From positions 1-16,738 of the forward strand of contig JBMOHS010000090.1 in assembly GCA_049317725.1 (NCBI GenBank): 16,738 nucleotides of DNA. Direction: 5' to 3'. Positions 8,261 to 16,631 of the stretch are shown here, in pieces. Both the position numbers and the translations under genes were made by a program. This DNA comes from CAIOZW01 sp049317725. GTDB lineage: Bacteria > Acidobacteriota > Blastocatellia > RBC074. Under the pieces are notes generated by a model. It made no database searches, was not told the DNA's origin, and saw only the letters and a program-made list of their open reading frames with translations. Numbering within the stretch: position 1 is the first letter of the stretch; each line of letters opens with the position of its first letter.

Positions 8261-11200
8261 TTATTGAATCTCGATGGTCAGGGGGTTGGCCGCCCGCCCA
8301 TCGGCTGTCAGTTGAATGGTCGCTCCCCCACGCCCCTGGAGGGTTCTTGGGAGGAGCAGATTGACTTGGTCGAGGCCGAGGAAGGTCCCTTGCGGCCCAG
8401 CGTATGGGATCGGCACCGCGACGCCTCCCACCTGTGCCTGCGTCGAGGCCGGACTGTTCCGGAGCCCGGTGCCGAAGAGGACCAGGAAGGTCTGGTCGGT
8501 CGCACTGCCCAGGTCGATCGCCAGTGGCACATTCCGGTTCGTCGCCGCATCGAAGCGGCTGATCGGAATCACTGTCAGTGAGCTGTTGGCACCAAACCGC
8601 AGAGCATACCCGGCGGGGACTCCTGTCCCGTCGGCGTTGGCGCTGAAGAGGGAAGGGGCGACCGACTCGATCTGGGCCGTACCCATGGCGACGGTACCGG
8701 TCCCAGACGTGACACTCACCGTCGCCCGCCCGACCTCTGTGCCGACCGGAATCTTGAAGTTGATCTGGCCCGGAGAGACGAAGAAGAGTGGCGCATACCG
8801 CGTCACGCCCGCCTGGTCCCGCACCGCCACCCTCGTTCCAGAGAGCGTCGAGGGGAGTGGCACGCTCCCCGCCACCGTCACCGTGGAGGCCAGCCCCGTC
8901 CCAAACGCGCTGACGATCGCTTCAGCGGCAATCGACGATTCGCGGAAGCTGGCTGCGCTGACCGTCGTCACGCTTCGGGGTGCGCTCAGCCGGTAGATGC
9001 CCCTCCCGTGGGTCGCCGCGTAGACCGTGTTGGTCGCTGGATGAAACTGGATGGCAAAGACGGCCAGCCGCGGCATCCCCTCTCGCAGCGGAACCCACGT
9101 CGCCCCGTTGTCCAAGGTCCGGAAGACCCCGAGGTCGGTCCCAATGTAGAGGATCCCCGGGTTGGTCGGGTCCATGGCCACGCAGGTCACTGGGACATCC
9201 GGGAGATTACCGCTGATGTTGGTCCAGGACTGGCCGAGGTTGGTCGTCAGAAAGACGTGCCCGGGCGTCGACGGCGTGTTCTGGCTGAATCCAGAGAAGG
9301 TGACCACCGCGCGTTGCCGGTCGTTCCGGTCGAGCGCGATGCCCGAGACGAAGCGGTTCGGGAGGGGCGCGCGCGTGACGTTGGTCCAAGTCGCATTGGC
9401 CAGCGCACCCGCGTTGGTTGTCACCTGGACCAGCCCGTCTCCCGTCCCGACCCAGACCGTCTCCCCCGGAATCGGCGTGCCTGAGACCAGTTGTGGGTGG
9501 GCGGCGATGGCAGTGATCACCGAACTGCTTCCCGTCGCCTTGGTCAAATCGGCTCCAAATCCATCGGTGCTCGGGCCGAGCCCTGTCCACGTCTCCCCCT
9601 GATTGGCAGTACGGTAGAGACGGTTGGTGCCAAAATAGACGACATTCCCGGTCGGGCCGGTAAACCCGGTATGCTGGGCCATCGGCGCGTAGAAGGCGAC
9701 CCGATCGGACGGGTTGAATCTGTCCTTTGCATTATCAGCGGTGCAGCTGAAGCATCCTCGCCTGATCCAAGTGAAGAATCCTCCCCCCTGCAGGGAGACG
9801 CGCGGGCCGATCTGGGCAGGATCCTCACTGTTATTGACGTTGAAGAAGGTGTGATACATCGTCAACGGGTTCGACTGGTCGATGATCACCGCGCCCCCGT
9901 CTCCATCGGCGATGTGATCCCAGCCGATCTCTCCGCGGTACCGGTTGGTCCCGTTGTCCTGTGTCCCGCCAATGACAAGGTTCGGATCAGTCGGGTGGAG
10001 CGCCATCGAGACGAACTGGGTCAGGCTGAGTGTGTCGTTGAGTTGTCGCCAAGCGGTCGTCGGGGTCTCAGGCGTCGCCGTCCGCCACATGCCACCATCG
10101 TTCCCGGTGAAGAGGATCGGCGAGGCCGTCCGGCTGAAGACGATCCGGTGCGTGTCGGCGTGGAGCCCGCCTCCACCACCTGGACTCGTGCTCGCGTCCT
10201 GCCACGAGACTCCCCCATTGAGGCTGCGCCAGAGGGTCCCCCCGGTATTGAAGTTGTTGGCGGAGGTGCCATAAAAGACGATGTTGCCATTGCGGGGATG
10301 AACGGCGATGTCCAAATTGTAGTTCGTCTGCCCACGCTGTTGCGGCAGCGCCGTCTGTGTCCAGGTAGCCCCGTTGTCAGTCGATCGCCAAACCCCCAGG
10401 AGGGTATCGTCCGGTGCGGCAAAGGCCGCGTAGAGGGTGTTGTCGGTCGAGGGGGCGATCGGCGGCCCAATCGTCAAAGCGGCTCGCCGGAAGGGCGAGG
10501 CCGACGGGGTCGAACCTGGATCCGGCAATCCCCCGCTCAGTCTGACCCAGCTCCCTGGCTCCCCGCGCGAATCGGAGCGGAAGATGCCAATGGTTCGCAC
10601 CGCCGCAAAGACGCGATTGGGATTGCCTGGGTCGAGTACCAGGTCATGGGCTGAGTACTGTCCGCCAGATGCTCCTGGATCGAGGTTCCGCCACGTCTCC
10701 CCACCATCGGTCGACCGCCAGACTCCCACTTGTCCCAGCGGCAGTGACTGCACGCCGCGCGTGGCATGGGCTGTCGTGCCAAAAGTCGTGCAGGCATAGA
10801 TCGTCGAGGGGGTCTGTGGATCGACGACAATCCGGGTGAAGGCGGCGTTGCGAAAGACCGGCTGTTGCGGAGGATTGGGACTGATCGGCCCCTCGATCAA
10901 CCGCCACGTCTCCCCCCCATTGGTCGATTTGAGCAGCCCCGCACCATAATAGCAGAGCCCACAGCGGCTGCCCTCGCCGAGACCCACGTAGAGGGTCTCG
11001 GGATTCTGTGGATCGATCGCGATTGCCCCGACCGCCTGCGACGGTTGGTCATCGGTGAGGGGCGTCCACGTCTCCCCGCTGTCGATCGATCTCCAGACGC
11101 CTCCCTGGGCACCTCCGGCATAGACCGTCTGATTCGTCGCCCCGTCAAACCGGGGATCGAGGGCCAGCGCTGAGATCCTGCCCGAGACGTTCTGGCGCGG

Positions 11201-11611
11201 CGAGCCAAAGGTCTGGCCAGCAATAATCGGCTGGGGGCCGAGCGGGACCCAAACCTCCGCGGGGAGCCCGTCCGTCGTCCGCATGAGCAGCCCCGCCGAC
11301 TGGTCGACCAGCTCCTCGAACTGTTCGACCATCCGCGCTCCCGCATCGACGGGGATGGTCTCGGCCGGGTAGGCCCGCTGCTGGTAGAGCCATTCGGCAT
11401 ACCCTTCGCTCTCCCCTCGGCCCTCCCTCTCCCCGTCGCTCGAGTGCTGCTCGGCCCGTTCGATGGGGGTGAGCGGACTCCTGCCCTCTCTCAACGCTTC
11501 CCATCCCAAGGCGAAGAGAAAGATCGTCAAGAGGAGGATCTGTCCGATCGAGGATCGGCGAACCCGACGGTGACTTCCGACTTTAGCGTTGGTGATGGCC
11601 TTCGTCTCCAC
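8261..11611 (-). CDS. Exported BNR/Asp-box (sialidase/VPS10-like) repeat protein with TIGR03437-like C-terminal domain
   Basis: This 1116-residue protein starts with a basic stretch (HRRVRR) and one hydrophobic segment at about 22-40, a signal peptide or anchor. Residues ~130-870 hold many Asp-box repeats of the form W-R-S-x-D-x-G-x-T-W, for example VWRSIDSGETW, LKSTNGGETW, VWRSTDGGETW, VWRSTDNGATW, LWRSLNGGVSW, YRTANQGETW and FRTLDNGATW. These mark beta-propeller blades like those of sortilin/VPS10 and xyloglucanase-type GH74 proteins; I see no clear sialidase Arg triad, so hydrolase activity is unproven. Residues ~879-1116 (VSAASF, then SPGQINFKIP and QVNLLLPRTLQG) resemble the TIGR03437 domain of Acidobacteriota surface proteins. 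I chose GTG 11611 because it follows AAGGGGGAAG and leaves a 13-nt gap from the GH2 stop; the longer frame up to 11812 overlaps that gene and is low-complexity. Probable role: cell-surface glycan or protein binding. Confidence 0.85.
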   Translation of the reverse strand: METKAITNAKVGSHRRVRRSSIGQILLLTIFLFALGWEALREGRSPLTPIERAEQHSSDGEREGRGESEGYAEWLYQQRAYPAETIPVDAGARMVEQFEELVDQSAGLLMRTTDGLPAEVWVPLGPQPIIAGQTFGSPRQNVSGRISALALDPRFDGATNQTVYAGGAQGGVWRSIDSGETWTPLTDDQPSQAVGAIAIDPQNPETLYVGLGEGSRCGLCYYGAGLLKSTNGGETWRLIEGPISPNPPQQPVFRNAAFTRIVVDPQTPSTIYACTTFGTTAHATRGVQSLPLGQVGVWRSTDGGETWRNLDPGASGGQYSAHDLVLDPGNPNRVFAAVRTIGIFRSDSRGEPGSWVRLSGGLPDPGSTPSASPFRRAALTIGPPIAPSTDNTLYAAFAAPDDTLLGVWRSTDNGATWTQTALPQQRGQTNYNLDIAVHPRNGNIVFYGTSANNFNTGGTLWRSLNGGVSWQDASTSPGGGGGLHADTHRIVFSRTASPILFTGNDGGMWRTATPETPTTAWRQLNDTLSLTQFVSMALHPTDPNLVIGGTQDNGTNRYRGEIGWDHIADGDGGAVIIDQSNPLTMYHTFFNVNNSEDPAQIGPRVSLQGGGFFTWIRRGCFSCTADNAKDRFNPSDRVAFYAPMAQHTGFTGPTGNVVYFGTNRLYRTANQGETWTGLGPSTDGFGADLTKATGSSSVITAIAAHPQLVSGTPIPGETVWVGTGDGLVQVTTNAGALANATWTNVTRAPLPNRFVSGIALDRNDRQRAVVTFSGFSQNTPSTPGHVFLTTNLGQSWTNISGNLPDVPVTCVAMDPTNPGILYIGTDLGVFRTLDNGATWVPLREGMPRLAVFAIQFHPATNTVYAATHGRGIYRLSAPRSVTTVSAASFRESSIAAEAIVSAFGTGLASTVTVAGSVPLPSTLSGTRVAVRDQAGVTRYAPLFFVSPGQINFKIPVGTEVGRATVSVTSGTGTVAMGTAQIESVAPSLFSANADGTGVPAGYALRFGANSSLTVIPISRFDAATNRNVPLAIDLGSATDQTFLVLFGTGLRNSPASTQAQVGGVAVPIPYAGPQGTFLGLDQVNLLLPRTLQGRGGATIQLTADGRAANPLTIEIQ

Positions 11612-11613
11612 TG

Positions 11614-11623
11614 CTTCCCCCTT
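11614..11623 (-). promoter_or_regulatory. Shine-Dalgarno site deciding the GTG start of the BNR-repeat gene
   Basis: On the minus strand AAGGGGGAAG ends two bases before GTG 11611 (its G-run is 5-9 nt upstream), within the 13-nt gap after the GH2 stop codon at 11625-11627. It supports the short-gap start over the 67-residue upstream extension. Confidence 0.6.
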
Positions 11624-11624
11624 C

Positions 11625-14600
11625 TCATTCTTCGATCTCAAATTCGTAATTGTTCTCGGAGATGACCTGACCGCTGCGGTCCCGGATCGTCGCCCAGAGG
11701 ACGTATCGCCCGGGTTGCGCGAGTTGGAACGCGACCTCCTGCCATTTGAGGGAGGAGTCGGCGGCGAGGGTGACGGGCGGATCGTCGTCTTTCCGTTGTA
11801 CCTCCGACCCATCCGCGCGAAGAACGCGCCACCCGACCCTCGCTTGCGGAATCTCTTCCCAACGGTCGTTGATCAGCCAGAGTTCGGTCTGGATGCGCTC
11901 CCCGGCTTTCCATCGTGCCCGGTCGTAGGCAAAGGAGGGGAGCACCATCTGAAACGATCGCTGGACTGTCGCGTAGGATTTGGTCGGCTGGCGGTAGTAG
12001 TCGAGTGCCGCCATCGTTACCGAAGGCCAGAGGTCGACCGCGTGAAAGTGGAGGATCCCACCGGCTGGGGCATATTTCAGTCGCCTCATCCGCTCGATGG
12101 CCAGCTGGAAGAGGCGGGCGACATAGTCCTGTGTCTGCGGGATGTATTCGGCGAGCGTCTTGCCCTCTGGGCGTCCCCACGCGCGCATCGCTTCGCTGAT
12201 CTGCAGCTTGCGGAAGATCCACTCCGCCGCGTGGTCTTCGATCGGCCAATGGTTTGGCAGGAACCGGATCAGACTGTCATAGTTGGGGAGGGCCGTCGCA
12301 CCCAGTTCCGAGATGAACTTTTCGGTCACGTTGGCATAGGCCCAGATGGTCCCTCCATACCAGCCTTCGTAGACGTGCGCGTCCCCATACCGACCTGTCG
12401 AGCGGACGACCGGGCGGCGTTGCGGATCGTGGAGAAATGGGCGGGGTTCGAGGTGCTTGGTCAGGTCGCGGTAGTTTTCGAGCGACTCCTCGTCGCTGGT
12501 CGCCCAGAGCGCGATCGAGGGGTGGTTGCGGACGTAGCGAATCAGTGGGTCGTAGAGCCGCGCGGCTTGGAAGGAGAAGGCGCGATCCTCCGGATACCAG
12601 GCTTCCAAGTAGTCCTGGAAGAGGAGCAGTCCCAGCTCGTCGCTGAGGTCGTAGAATTCGGGATTGCTGAAGTGGCAGTGCAGCCGGACCATGTTGATGT
12701 TCATCTGCCGCATCAGGCCGAGATCCCGTTCATAGTCAGCTCGCCGCACGTCGGACATGAAGAGGTTGTAGTAGGCGTTGGTCCCGCGGATGAAGAGGCG
12801 ACGTCCGTTGAGGTAGAACTTCCAGTCGATCTGCTCGATCTCCCGAATACCGATTCGGAGGGATTGGGCATGGCTCAGCGTGCCTTCGACCTGCACGTCG
12901 GCCGAGAGGCAGTAGAGGTTGGGCCGGCCGTGATCCCACGTCCACCAGAGCGCCGGGTTTTGGACCGGGATCCGGTACTGTCGGACCGTCCGCCCCGCTT
13001 CCAGGCGGACCGTGTCGGTCAGGAGAATCCCCTCCTTCCCTGTGAAGTTGTCCGGCCGCAGGGTCAGGCGCAGATCTGCCGTCAGTGCCCCCACTGCCTC
13101 GAGGGTCAGATCGACGACCACCGTCGCACTCCCCCCCGGATCGAGGCGGGTATCGACCGCGATCTCTTCGATTCGCGCTGGCCCGGTCGTCTGCAGATGG
13201 ACCGGCCGTGTGATCCCGAGCGCGGTGATCTTGTCCGGCTTCTGGTCGACCGCCCCGTACGAGCCCTTGATCGTGTAGGGGCGATGGCGCCAGTAGTAGC
13301 TGACCGGCGTCCAGACCCGGACAGCAAGCTGATTGGCCTCTCCGGGGCGCAGCAACCCGGTCACCTCGAACTGGTACGGATCGATGTACCCCTCGTGCCG
13401 ACCGAGCAGCTTTCCGTTGAGGTAGATGTCGGCGTAGTAGTCGGTCGCCTCAAACCGCAGCCAGCGTCGCCTTCCTTCAAGGAGGGGGGGGCCGCTCAAG
13501 GTGCGGCGGTACCACCACTCCTTGGCACTGATCCACTCTGCTTCGCGTGTGTGGAAGGCCGGTGGGGCGAGCAACTGGGTGTGTGGCGAGCCGGGCACCG
13601 TGACCGTTCGCCAAGCCTTGTCATCGAATGCCTCCTGGTGGAATCCTCGCTTCTCCCCCTCGGACTTTTCCGCCCACTCGATCTTCCATGGCCCGCTCAG
13701 GTCGAGCGTCTCGATCGCCGAGGGTTGGCCATTCGACGCCGTTCCAGGGAGGGGAAGTCGATCGACCGGGATCGTCTCGACGCGCGGACCTTCCCGCTCA
13801 GAATCCATCCTTCCGACGGCGATCTCCGGAGCTTTCTCCAGACGACGCATCACCGAGAGAATCGGCTGCGTGTACTTGCGGTATTCACGGCGGGCCTCGA
13901 CGATCGTCAATGTTCTGTCCCAGCGGGGAAAGGAGAGTCCAATCTCGGTTCCGTGCTCTAGTGCGGTCAACTGACGGGTCGTGTAGAACTGGCGTCCTCC
14001 AATCCCCTGCCAGTCCAGTGCCCGATCGAGTTCGAGAAAGCCGAGTGCGCCATAGTTCTCTTGGCGACGATAGTAGACGAGGTGCCCCCCCGGCAGGTCT
14101 TTCCAGGCACGCGGCCCGATCGGCTCATCCGGCGGGTTGTCGACCTCCCAGCCATCCGGAAAGCGCGTCTCCTCCCCGTCGAGCCACTTGTCGAACGGTT
14201 CGTATGGGGTCGCCGAGACTGAGGAGAAGAAATGGCCATAGCGCACTCCGTCGGTCTTACCCTCGAGCGATGAGCGCCAGCGGAGGATGGGACTGCCGGC
14301 GGTCGCGGTCAGCTCCCAGGTCTCGACCCGCTCTCCGTGTCGGGCACCCCGCAGTCGCACCCGCAGCCGGTACGGCCCCGGCTCGAGCAGGTCAACCTGG
14401 TCGAAGATCCCACCCGGTGGCAAGGGGGTTGCCTCCCCAGACTTTTCGACGCTCTCCGCCCAGGTCCCGAACCCGGCACTCCGCACACCGTGGGCGAGCG
14501 GCTCCGCCACATCCGGGCTGGTGTCGACGAGGTTGAGCATCCGCAGCTCGGTCGCGCCCTTGTGGTAGACGCCAACAATCGCCGGGGTCGTCTTCTCCCG

Positions 14601-15119
14601 TCCAAGGTTGAGGATCACTCCGTAGCGGTCGTGGACAAGCTCGAGTCGTCCGACACCAATCCGGCGCACTTCGAGCCGGGGTGCTTGGCCCGTCTCACGG
14701 CTGGAGGCTGGCTTTCCCGGCTCCTGGAAGAGGACGTAGGTCGGACGCTCTCCGGGCAGGAGGGTCACTGGAAAGAGGATCTCCACCTCCCTGAGTGAGC
14801 CGTCGGGATGGGAACTCCGGGTGACCACTTGCGGTCGCAGAATCTCTTGCTCTGGTGTTTGAATGCGGAGCCGCTCCGCCTTGGCCTCCCCAACTGCAAA
14901 CGTGGCCTTGACGCTGACGACCTCCTCGTCGCGACGATCGATCCCGGTCGGCTCTTCGAGGGTGATCTCCCAGGCGGGCAGGGAATCGACGCCACTCCCC
15001 GTCGCCTGGGTCCTCTCCGGCACCCAGAGCCAACCCAGCACACCCAGCACCACCCCCGCCAGCCCGGCCACTGGCAGGAGTGTTCTCCCTCTCCCCGCCG
15101 CGACACGATTCCTTCCCAT
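11625..15119 (-). CDS. Large exported or membrane-anchored GH2-type glycoside hydrolase with N-terminal PL26/YetA-like region
   Basis: This 1164-residue protein has a basic start and a hydrophobic segment at ~14-32, a signal peptide or anchor. Residues ~48-415 form a beta-rich region (EPTGIDRRDEEVVSV, HPDGSLREVEILF, YGHFFSSVSATPYEPFDKW) resembling the RIFT-barrel plus beta-sandwich of exo-rhamnogalacturonan lyases; this is from memory and moderate. From ~470 the GH2 architecture follows: sugar-binding jelly roll (WWYRRTL, ATDYYADIYLNGKLLGRHEGY), Ig-like domain, TIM barrel, and C-terminal beta domain (~1060-1164). Barrel motifs are VRLHCHFSNPEFYDLSDELG and RNHPSIALWATSDEE, with E877 as the predicted acid/base, and FISELGA with E938 as the predicted nucleophile. 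The residue before the acid/base is Asp (D876), not the Asn normal in clan GH-A. It is most like beta-mannosidase or exo-glucosaminidase branches, but the substrate is not assignable. ATG 15119 follows AGGGGG at 15129-15134; a TTG at 15128 is an alternative. Confidence 0.82.
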   Translation of the reverse strand: MGRNRVAAGRGRTLLPVAGLAGVVLGVLGWLWVPERTQATGSGVDSLPAWEITLEEPTGIDRRDEEVVSVKATFAVGEAKAERLRIQTPEQEILRPQVVTRSSHPDGSLREVEILFPVTLLPGERPTYVLFQEPGKPASSRETGQAPRLEVRRIGVGRLELVHDRYGVILNLGREKTTPAIVGVYHKGATELRMLNLVDTSPDVAEPLAHGVRSAGFGTWAESVEKSGEATPLPPGGIFDQVDLLEPGPYRLRVRLRGARHGERVETWELTATAGSPILRWRSSLEGKTDGVRYGHFFSSVSATPYEPFDKWLDGEETRFPDGWEVDNPPDEPIGPRAWKDLPGGHLVYYRRQENYGALGFLELDRALDWQGIGGRQFYTTRQLTALEHGTEIGLSFPRWDRTLTIVEARREYRKYTQPILSVMRRLEKAPEIAVGRMDSEREGPRVETIPVDRLPLPGTASNGQPSAIETLDLSGPWKIEWAEKSEGEKRGFHQEAFDDKAWRTVTVPGSPHTQLLAPPAFHTREAEWISAKEWWYRRTLSGPPLLEGRRRWLRFEATDYYADIYLNGKLLGRHEGYIDPYQFEVTGLLRPGEANQLAVRVWTPVSYYWRHRPYTIKGSYGAVDQKPDKITALGITRPVHLQTTGPARIEEIAVDTRLDPGGSATVVVDLTLEAVGALTADLRLTLRPDNFTGKEGILLTDTVRLEAGRTVRQYRIPVQNPALWWTWDHGRPNLYCLSADVQVEGTLSHAQSLRIGIREIEQIDWKFYLNGRRLFIRGTNAYYNLFMSDVRRADYERDLGLMRQMNINMVRLHCHFSNPEFYDLSDELGLLLFQDYLEAWYPEDRAFSFQAARLYDPLIRYVRNHPSIALWATSDEESLENYRDLTKHLEPRPFLHDPQRRPVVRSTGRYGDAHVYEGWYGGTIWAYANVTEKFISELGATALPNYDSLIRFLPNHWPIEDHAAEWIFRKLQISEAMRAWGRPEGKTLAEYIPQTQDYVARLFQLAIERMRRLKYAPAGGILHFHAVDLWPSVTMAALDYYRQPTKSYATVQRSFQMVLPSFAYDRARWKAGERIQTELWLINDRWEEIPQARVGWRVLRADGSEVQRKDDDPPVTLAADSSLKWQEVAFQLAQPGRYVLWATIRDRSGQVISENNYEFEIEE

Positions 15120-15149
15120 TACTGCCAACCCCCTATTCCTTCCTGCCGA

Positions 15150-15167
15150 AGGTCTGTGTCCAGACCT
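15150..15167 (-). promoter_or_regulatory. Perfect 7-bp hairpin between the Gfo/Idh and GH2 genes
   Basis: The plus-strand sequence reads AGGTCTG TGTC CAGACCT, a perfect 7-bp inverted repeat with a 4-nt loop. On the transcribed (minus) strand it lies 63 nt after the Gfo/Idh stop and ~30 nt before the GH2 start codon. No T-run follows on the minus strand, so it is not a standard intrinsic terminator. It could be a transcript-processing or stabilising hairpin, an attenuator, or a palindromic protein-binding site. The rest of the 15120-15230 gap shows nothing recognisable. Confidence 0.4.
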
Positions 15168-15230
15168 CCCCTCGTCCTCTCCCGCTCCTTCCGTTGGCCG
15201 AATCCTCTCCCCGGGCGTGCCTCCTCCGCC

Positions 15231-16475
15231 TCAGTCGAGCGACTGTCGCCAAGTCCCTCGCGCGACGGCTGGCACGAAGTCCGTGATCGCCTGTGGGTCG
15301 AAGGCGATCGTCCGCTCCTCCTCGGCGCTGCGGTAGGCAATCATCAAGAGCTGAGTGACCTCCAAGCCGTCGTAACAGTTGATCTCGGGTTGCTGGCCGT
15401 CGAGAAAACGGGTGACGAAGTAGCGGTTCTCCGCCTCATAACCATACTCCGAAGCCTCGTTCGGGACGACCGGCATGAGCCCCTGCTCGGCATTCTGCTT
15501 CTCGACCAGATCCTCCCCGGCATTCCCGCTGACGCGGCGGCTGAAGAAGAGTTGCAGGCTCGACTGCAGGGAGTTGATCGAGAGAGAGTACTCTGGGCCG
15601 AGCAGCTCCGTGCTCAGCCGCAACCCCGGCCCAACGTAACTCCACGAGGTGGTCACTTCGGCGATCAGCGGCAGTCCGGCGTCGTCGACGTAGTGGATCG
15701 TCGCCCGTGCGAAGTCCTCCGAGGGGCGTTGCAGGTAGTCAACCTCCGGCCCCATCGTCCTCCGCAGCTCGGCGGCGTACTCGGGCCGGGAGTACTTGAG
15801 GCAGGCGATCGTCGCTGAGACCTTGACCGGTCGGATGCTGCTCCGCGGTTTGGCCGGGTCGGTCAAGAGGTAGCGGGCGAGCTCGACCGAGTGGCACATC
15901 ATGTCGTTGAGGACGCCTCCGCCGCCGAGATCCCCCTGCCAGAACCACGGCCCGTGTGGGCCGCTGTGCTCTTCTGCGCAGCGTGCAATGTAGGGGCGTC
16001 CCGTCAAGGCCGCTGCCCGCTGCCAGACAATCTCCCGGCCCCGGGTCACGGCTGGCTCGAAGAGTTGGTCTTCCAGATAGCCGTGGAGGACACCGGCCTC
16101 TTCGAGCAGCTCAATCACCCGGACCGCCTCCGCCGCATTGCGGGCGAGCGGCTTCTCCACCGCAATGCCCACCAGCGAGCCCTTGCCGCTGCGGATCGTC
16201 CGGACGATCGCTTCCAGATTTTCAATCCTGGTATGATTGGGCCCACACAGCCAGATGGCATCGATCTCCGGTGCGGCGACCATCTCTTCGATCGATCCGT
16301 ACGCTTGGCAATCCCCCACCCGCAGGGAGCGTGCCAACCCCGCCGCCTTCTCTGCATTCGCCCGGGTTGGGCTCCAGACCCCCCGCACATCTCCGTCCCG
16401 CACGCCTACAAAGGACTGGATGTGGAACTTGGTCATGAAGCCGCTGCCCACAAACCCGATTCCCAATCGCTTCAT
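15231..16475 (-). CDS. Gfo/Idh/MocA-family NAD(P)-dependent oxidoreductase
   Basis: This 414-residue protein has an N-terminal Rossmann fold with GIGFVGSGFM (5-14), the family EKP motif at 107-109, and GGVLNDMMCHSVE (186-198), in which D191 and H195 fit the usual active-site Asp/His of the C-terminal domain. The family oxidises or reduces sugars, inositols, sugar acids and nucleotide sugars. The exact substrate cannot be read from sequence; the GH2 enzyme downstream suggests a released mono- or disaccharide. No Tat or Sec signal is seen, so it is cytoplasmic, unlike some exported family members. The ATG at 16475 has AGGAAAGG about 9 nt upstream. The open frame extends to 16646, but that stretch is Pro/Ser/Arg low-complexity read through the heptamer repeats and is not coding. 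It is the first gene of the minus-strand block. Confidence 0.88.
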   Translation of the reverse strand: MKRLGIGFVGSGFMTKFHIQSFVGVRDGDVRGVWSPTRANAEKAAGLARSLRVGDCQAYGSIEEMVAAPEIDAIWLCGPNHTRIENLEAIVRTIRSGKGSLVGIAVEKPLARNAAEAVRVIELLEEAGVLHGYLEDQLFEPAVTRGREIVWQRAAALTGRPYIARCAEEHSGPHGPWFWQGDLGGGGVLNDMMCHSVELARYLLTDPAKPRSSIRPVKVSATIACLKYSRPEYAAELRRTMGPEVDYLQRPSEDFARATIHYVDDAGLPLIAEVTTSWSYVGPGLRLSTELLGPEYSLSINSLQSSLQLFFSRRVSGNAGEDLVEKQNAEQGLMPVVPNEASEYGYEAENRYFVTRFLDGQQPEINCYDGLEVTQLLMIAYRSAEEERTIAFDPQAITDFVPAVARGTWRQSLD

Positions 16476-16530
16476 CGTCGATACCCTTTCCTGTTGCAGT
16501 CGTTGAATGCGCCAACTTTCCCTGGACAGG

Positions 16531-16586
16531 GGCGAGGGGGAAGGGGGAAGGGGGAAGGGGCGAGGGGATAGGGGCGAGGGGCGAGA
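16531..16586. repeat. Heptamer array A: 8 tandem 7-bp units, G-runs on the plus strand
   Basis: Eight contiguous 7-bp units fit exactly. In order they are GGCGAGG, three copies of GGGAAGG, GGCGAGG, GGATAGG, GGCGAGG and GGCGAGA. Every unit boundary creates a run of four or five G, so the plus strand has strong G-quadruplex potential. The array is 56 nt upstream of the Gfo/Idh start codon. The units are degenerate, unlike a recent slippage expansion. Confidence 0.85.
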
Positions 16587-16631
16587 GAAAGAATAAGAGC
16601 ATTTGGGCGATCCGCTTCTTGAAAAATTCCG
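16587..16631. other. AT-richer spacer between the two inverted heptamer arrays
   Basis: These 45 nt separate array A from array B and are less GC-rich than their surroundings. On the minus strand the spacer contains TTTTTCAAG and CTTATTC, which could be loosely read as promoter elements for the Gfo/Idh gene. The match is weak and I do not call a promoter. Confidence 0.3.

Noticed and set aside
6966..8267. 433-codon plus-strand open frame covering ispG
   Set aside because: It is the reverse shadow of ispG, whose iron-sulfur motifs are unmistakable; the composition is random-like.
9491..10654. 387-codon plus-strand open frame opposite the BNR-repeat gene
   Set aside because: It is the shadow of the Asp-box repeats; no family resemblance and no plausible ribosome-binding site.
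11612..11812. 67-residue N-terminal extension of the BNR-repeat protein
   Set aside because: It lies inside the GH2 coding region, is low-complexity, and would bury the signal-peptide-like segment.
11589..13961. 790-codon plus-strand open frame opposite the GH2 gene
   Set aside because: It is antisense to a protein with clear GH2 motifs, is rich in Arg, Asp, Val and Pro, and shows no recognisable domain. GC-rich codon bias keeps the opposite frame open.
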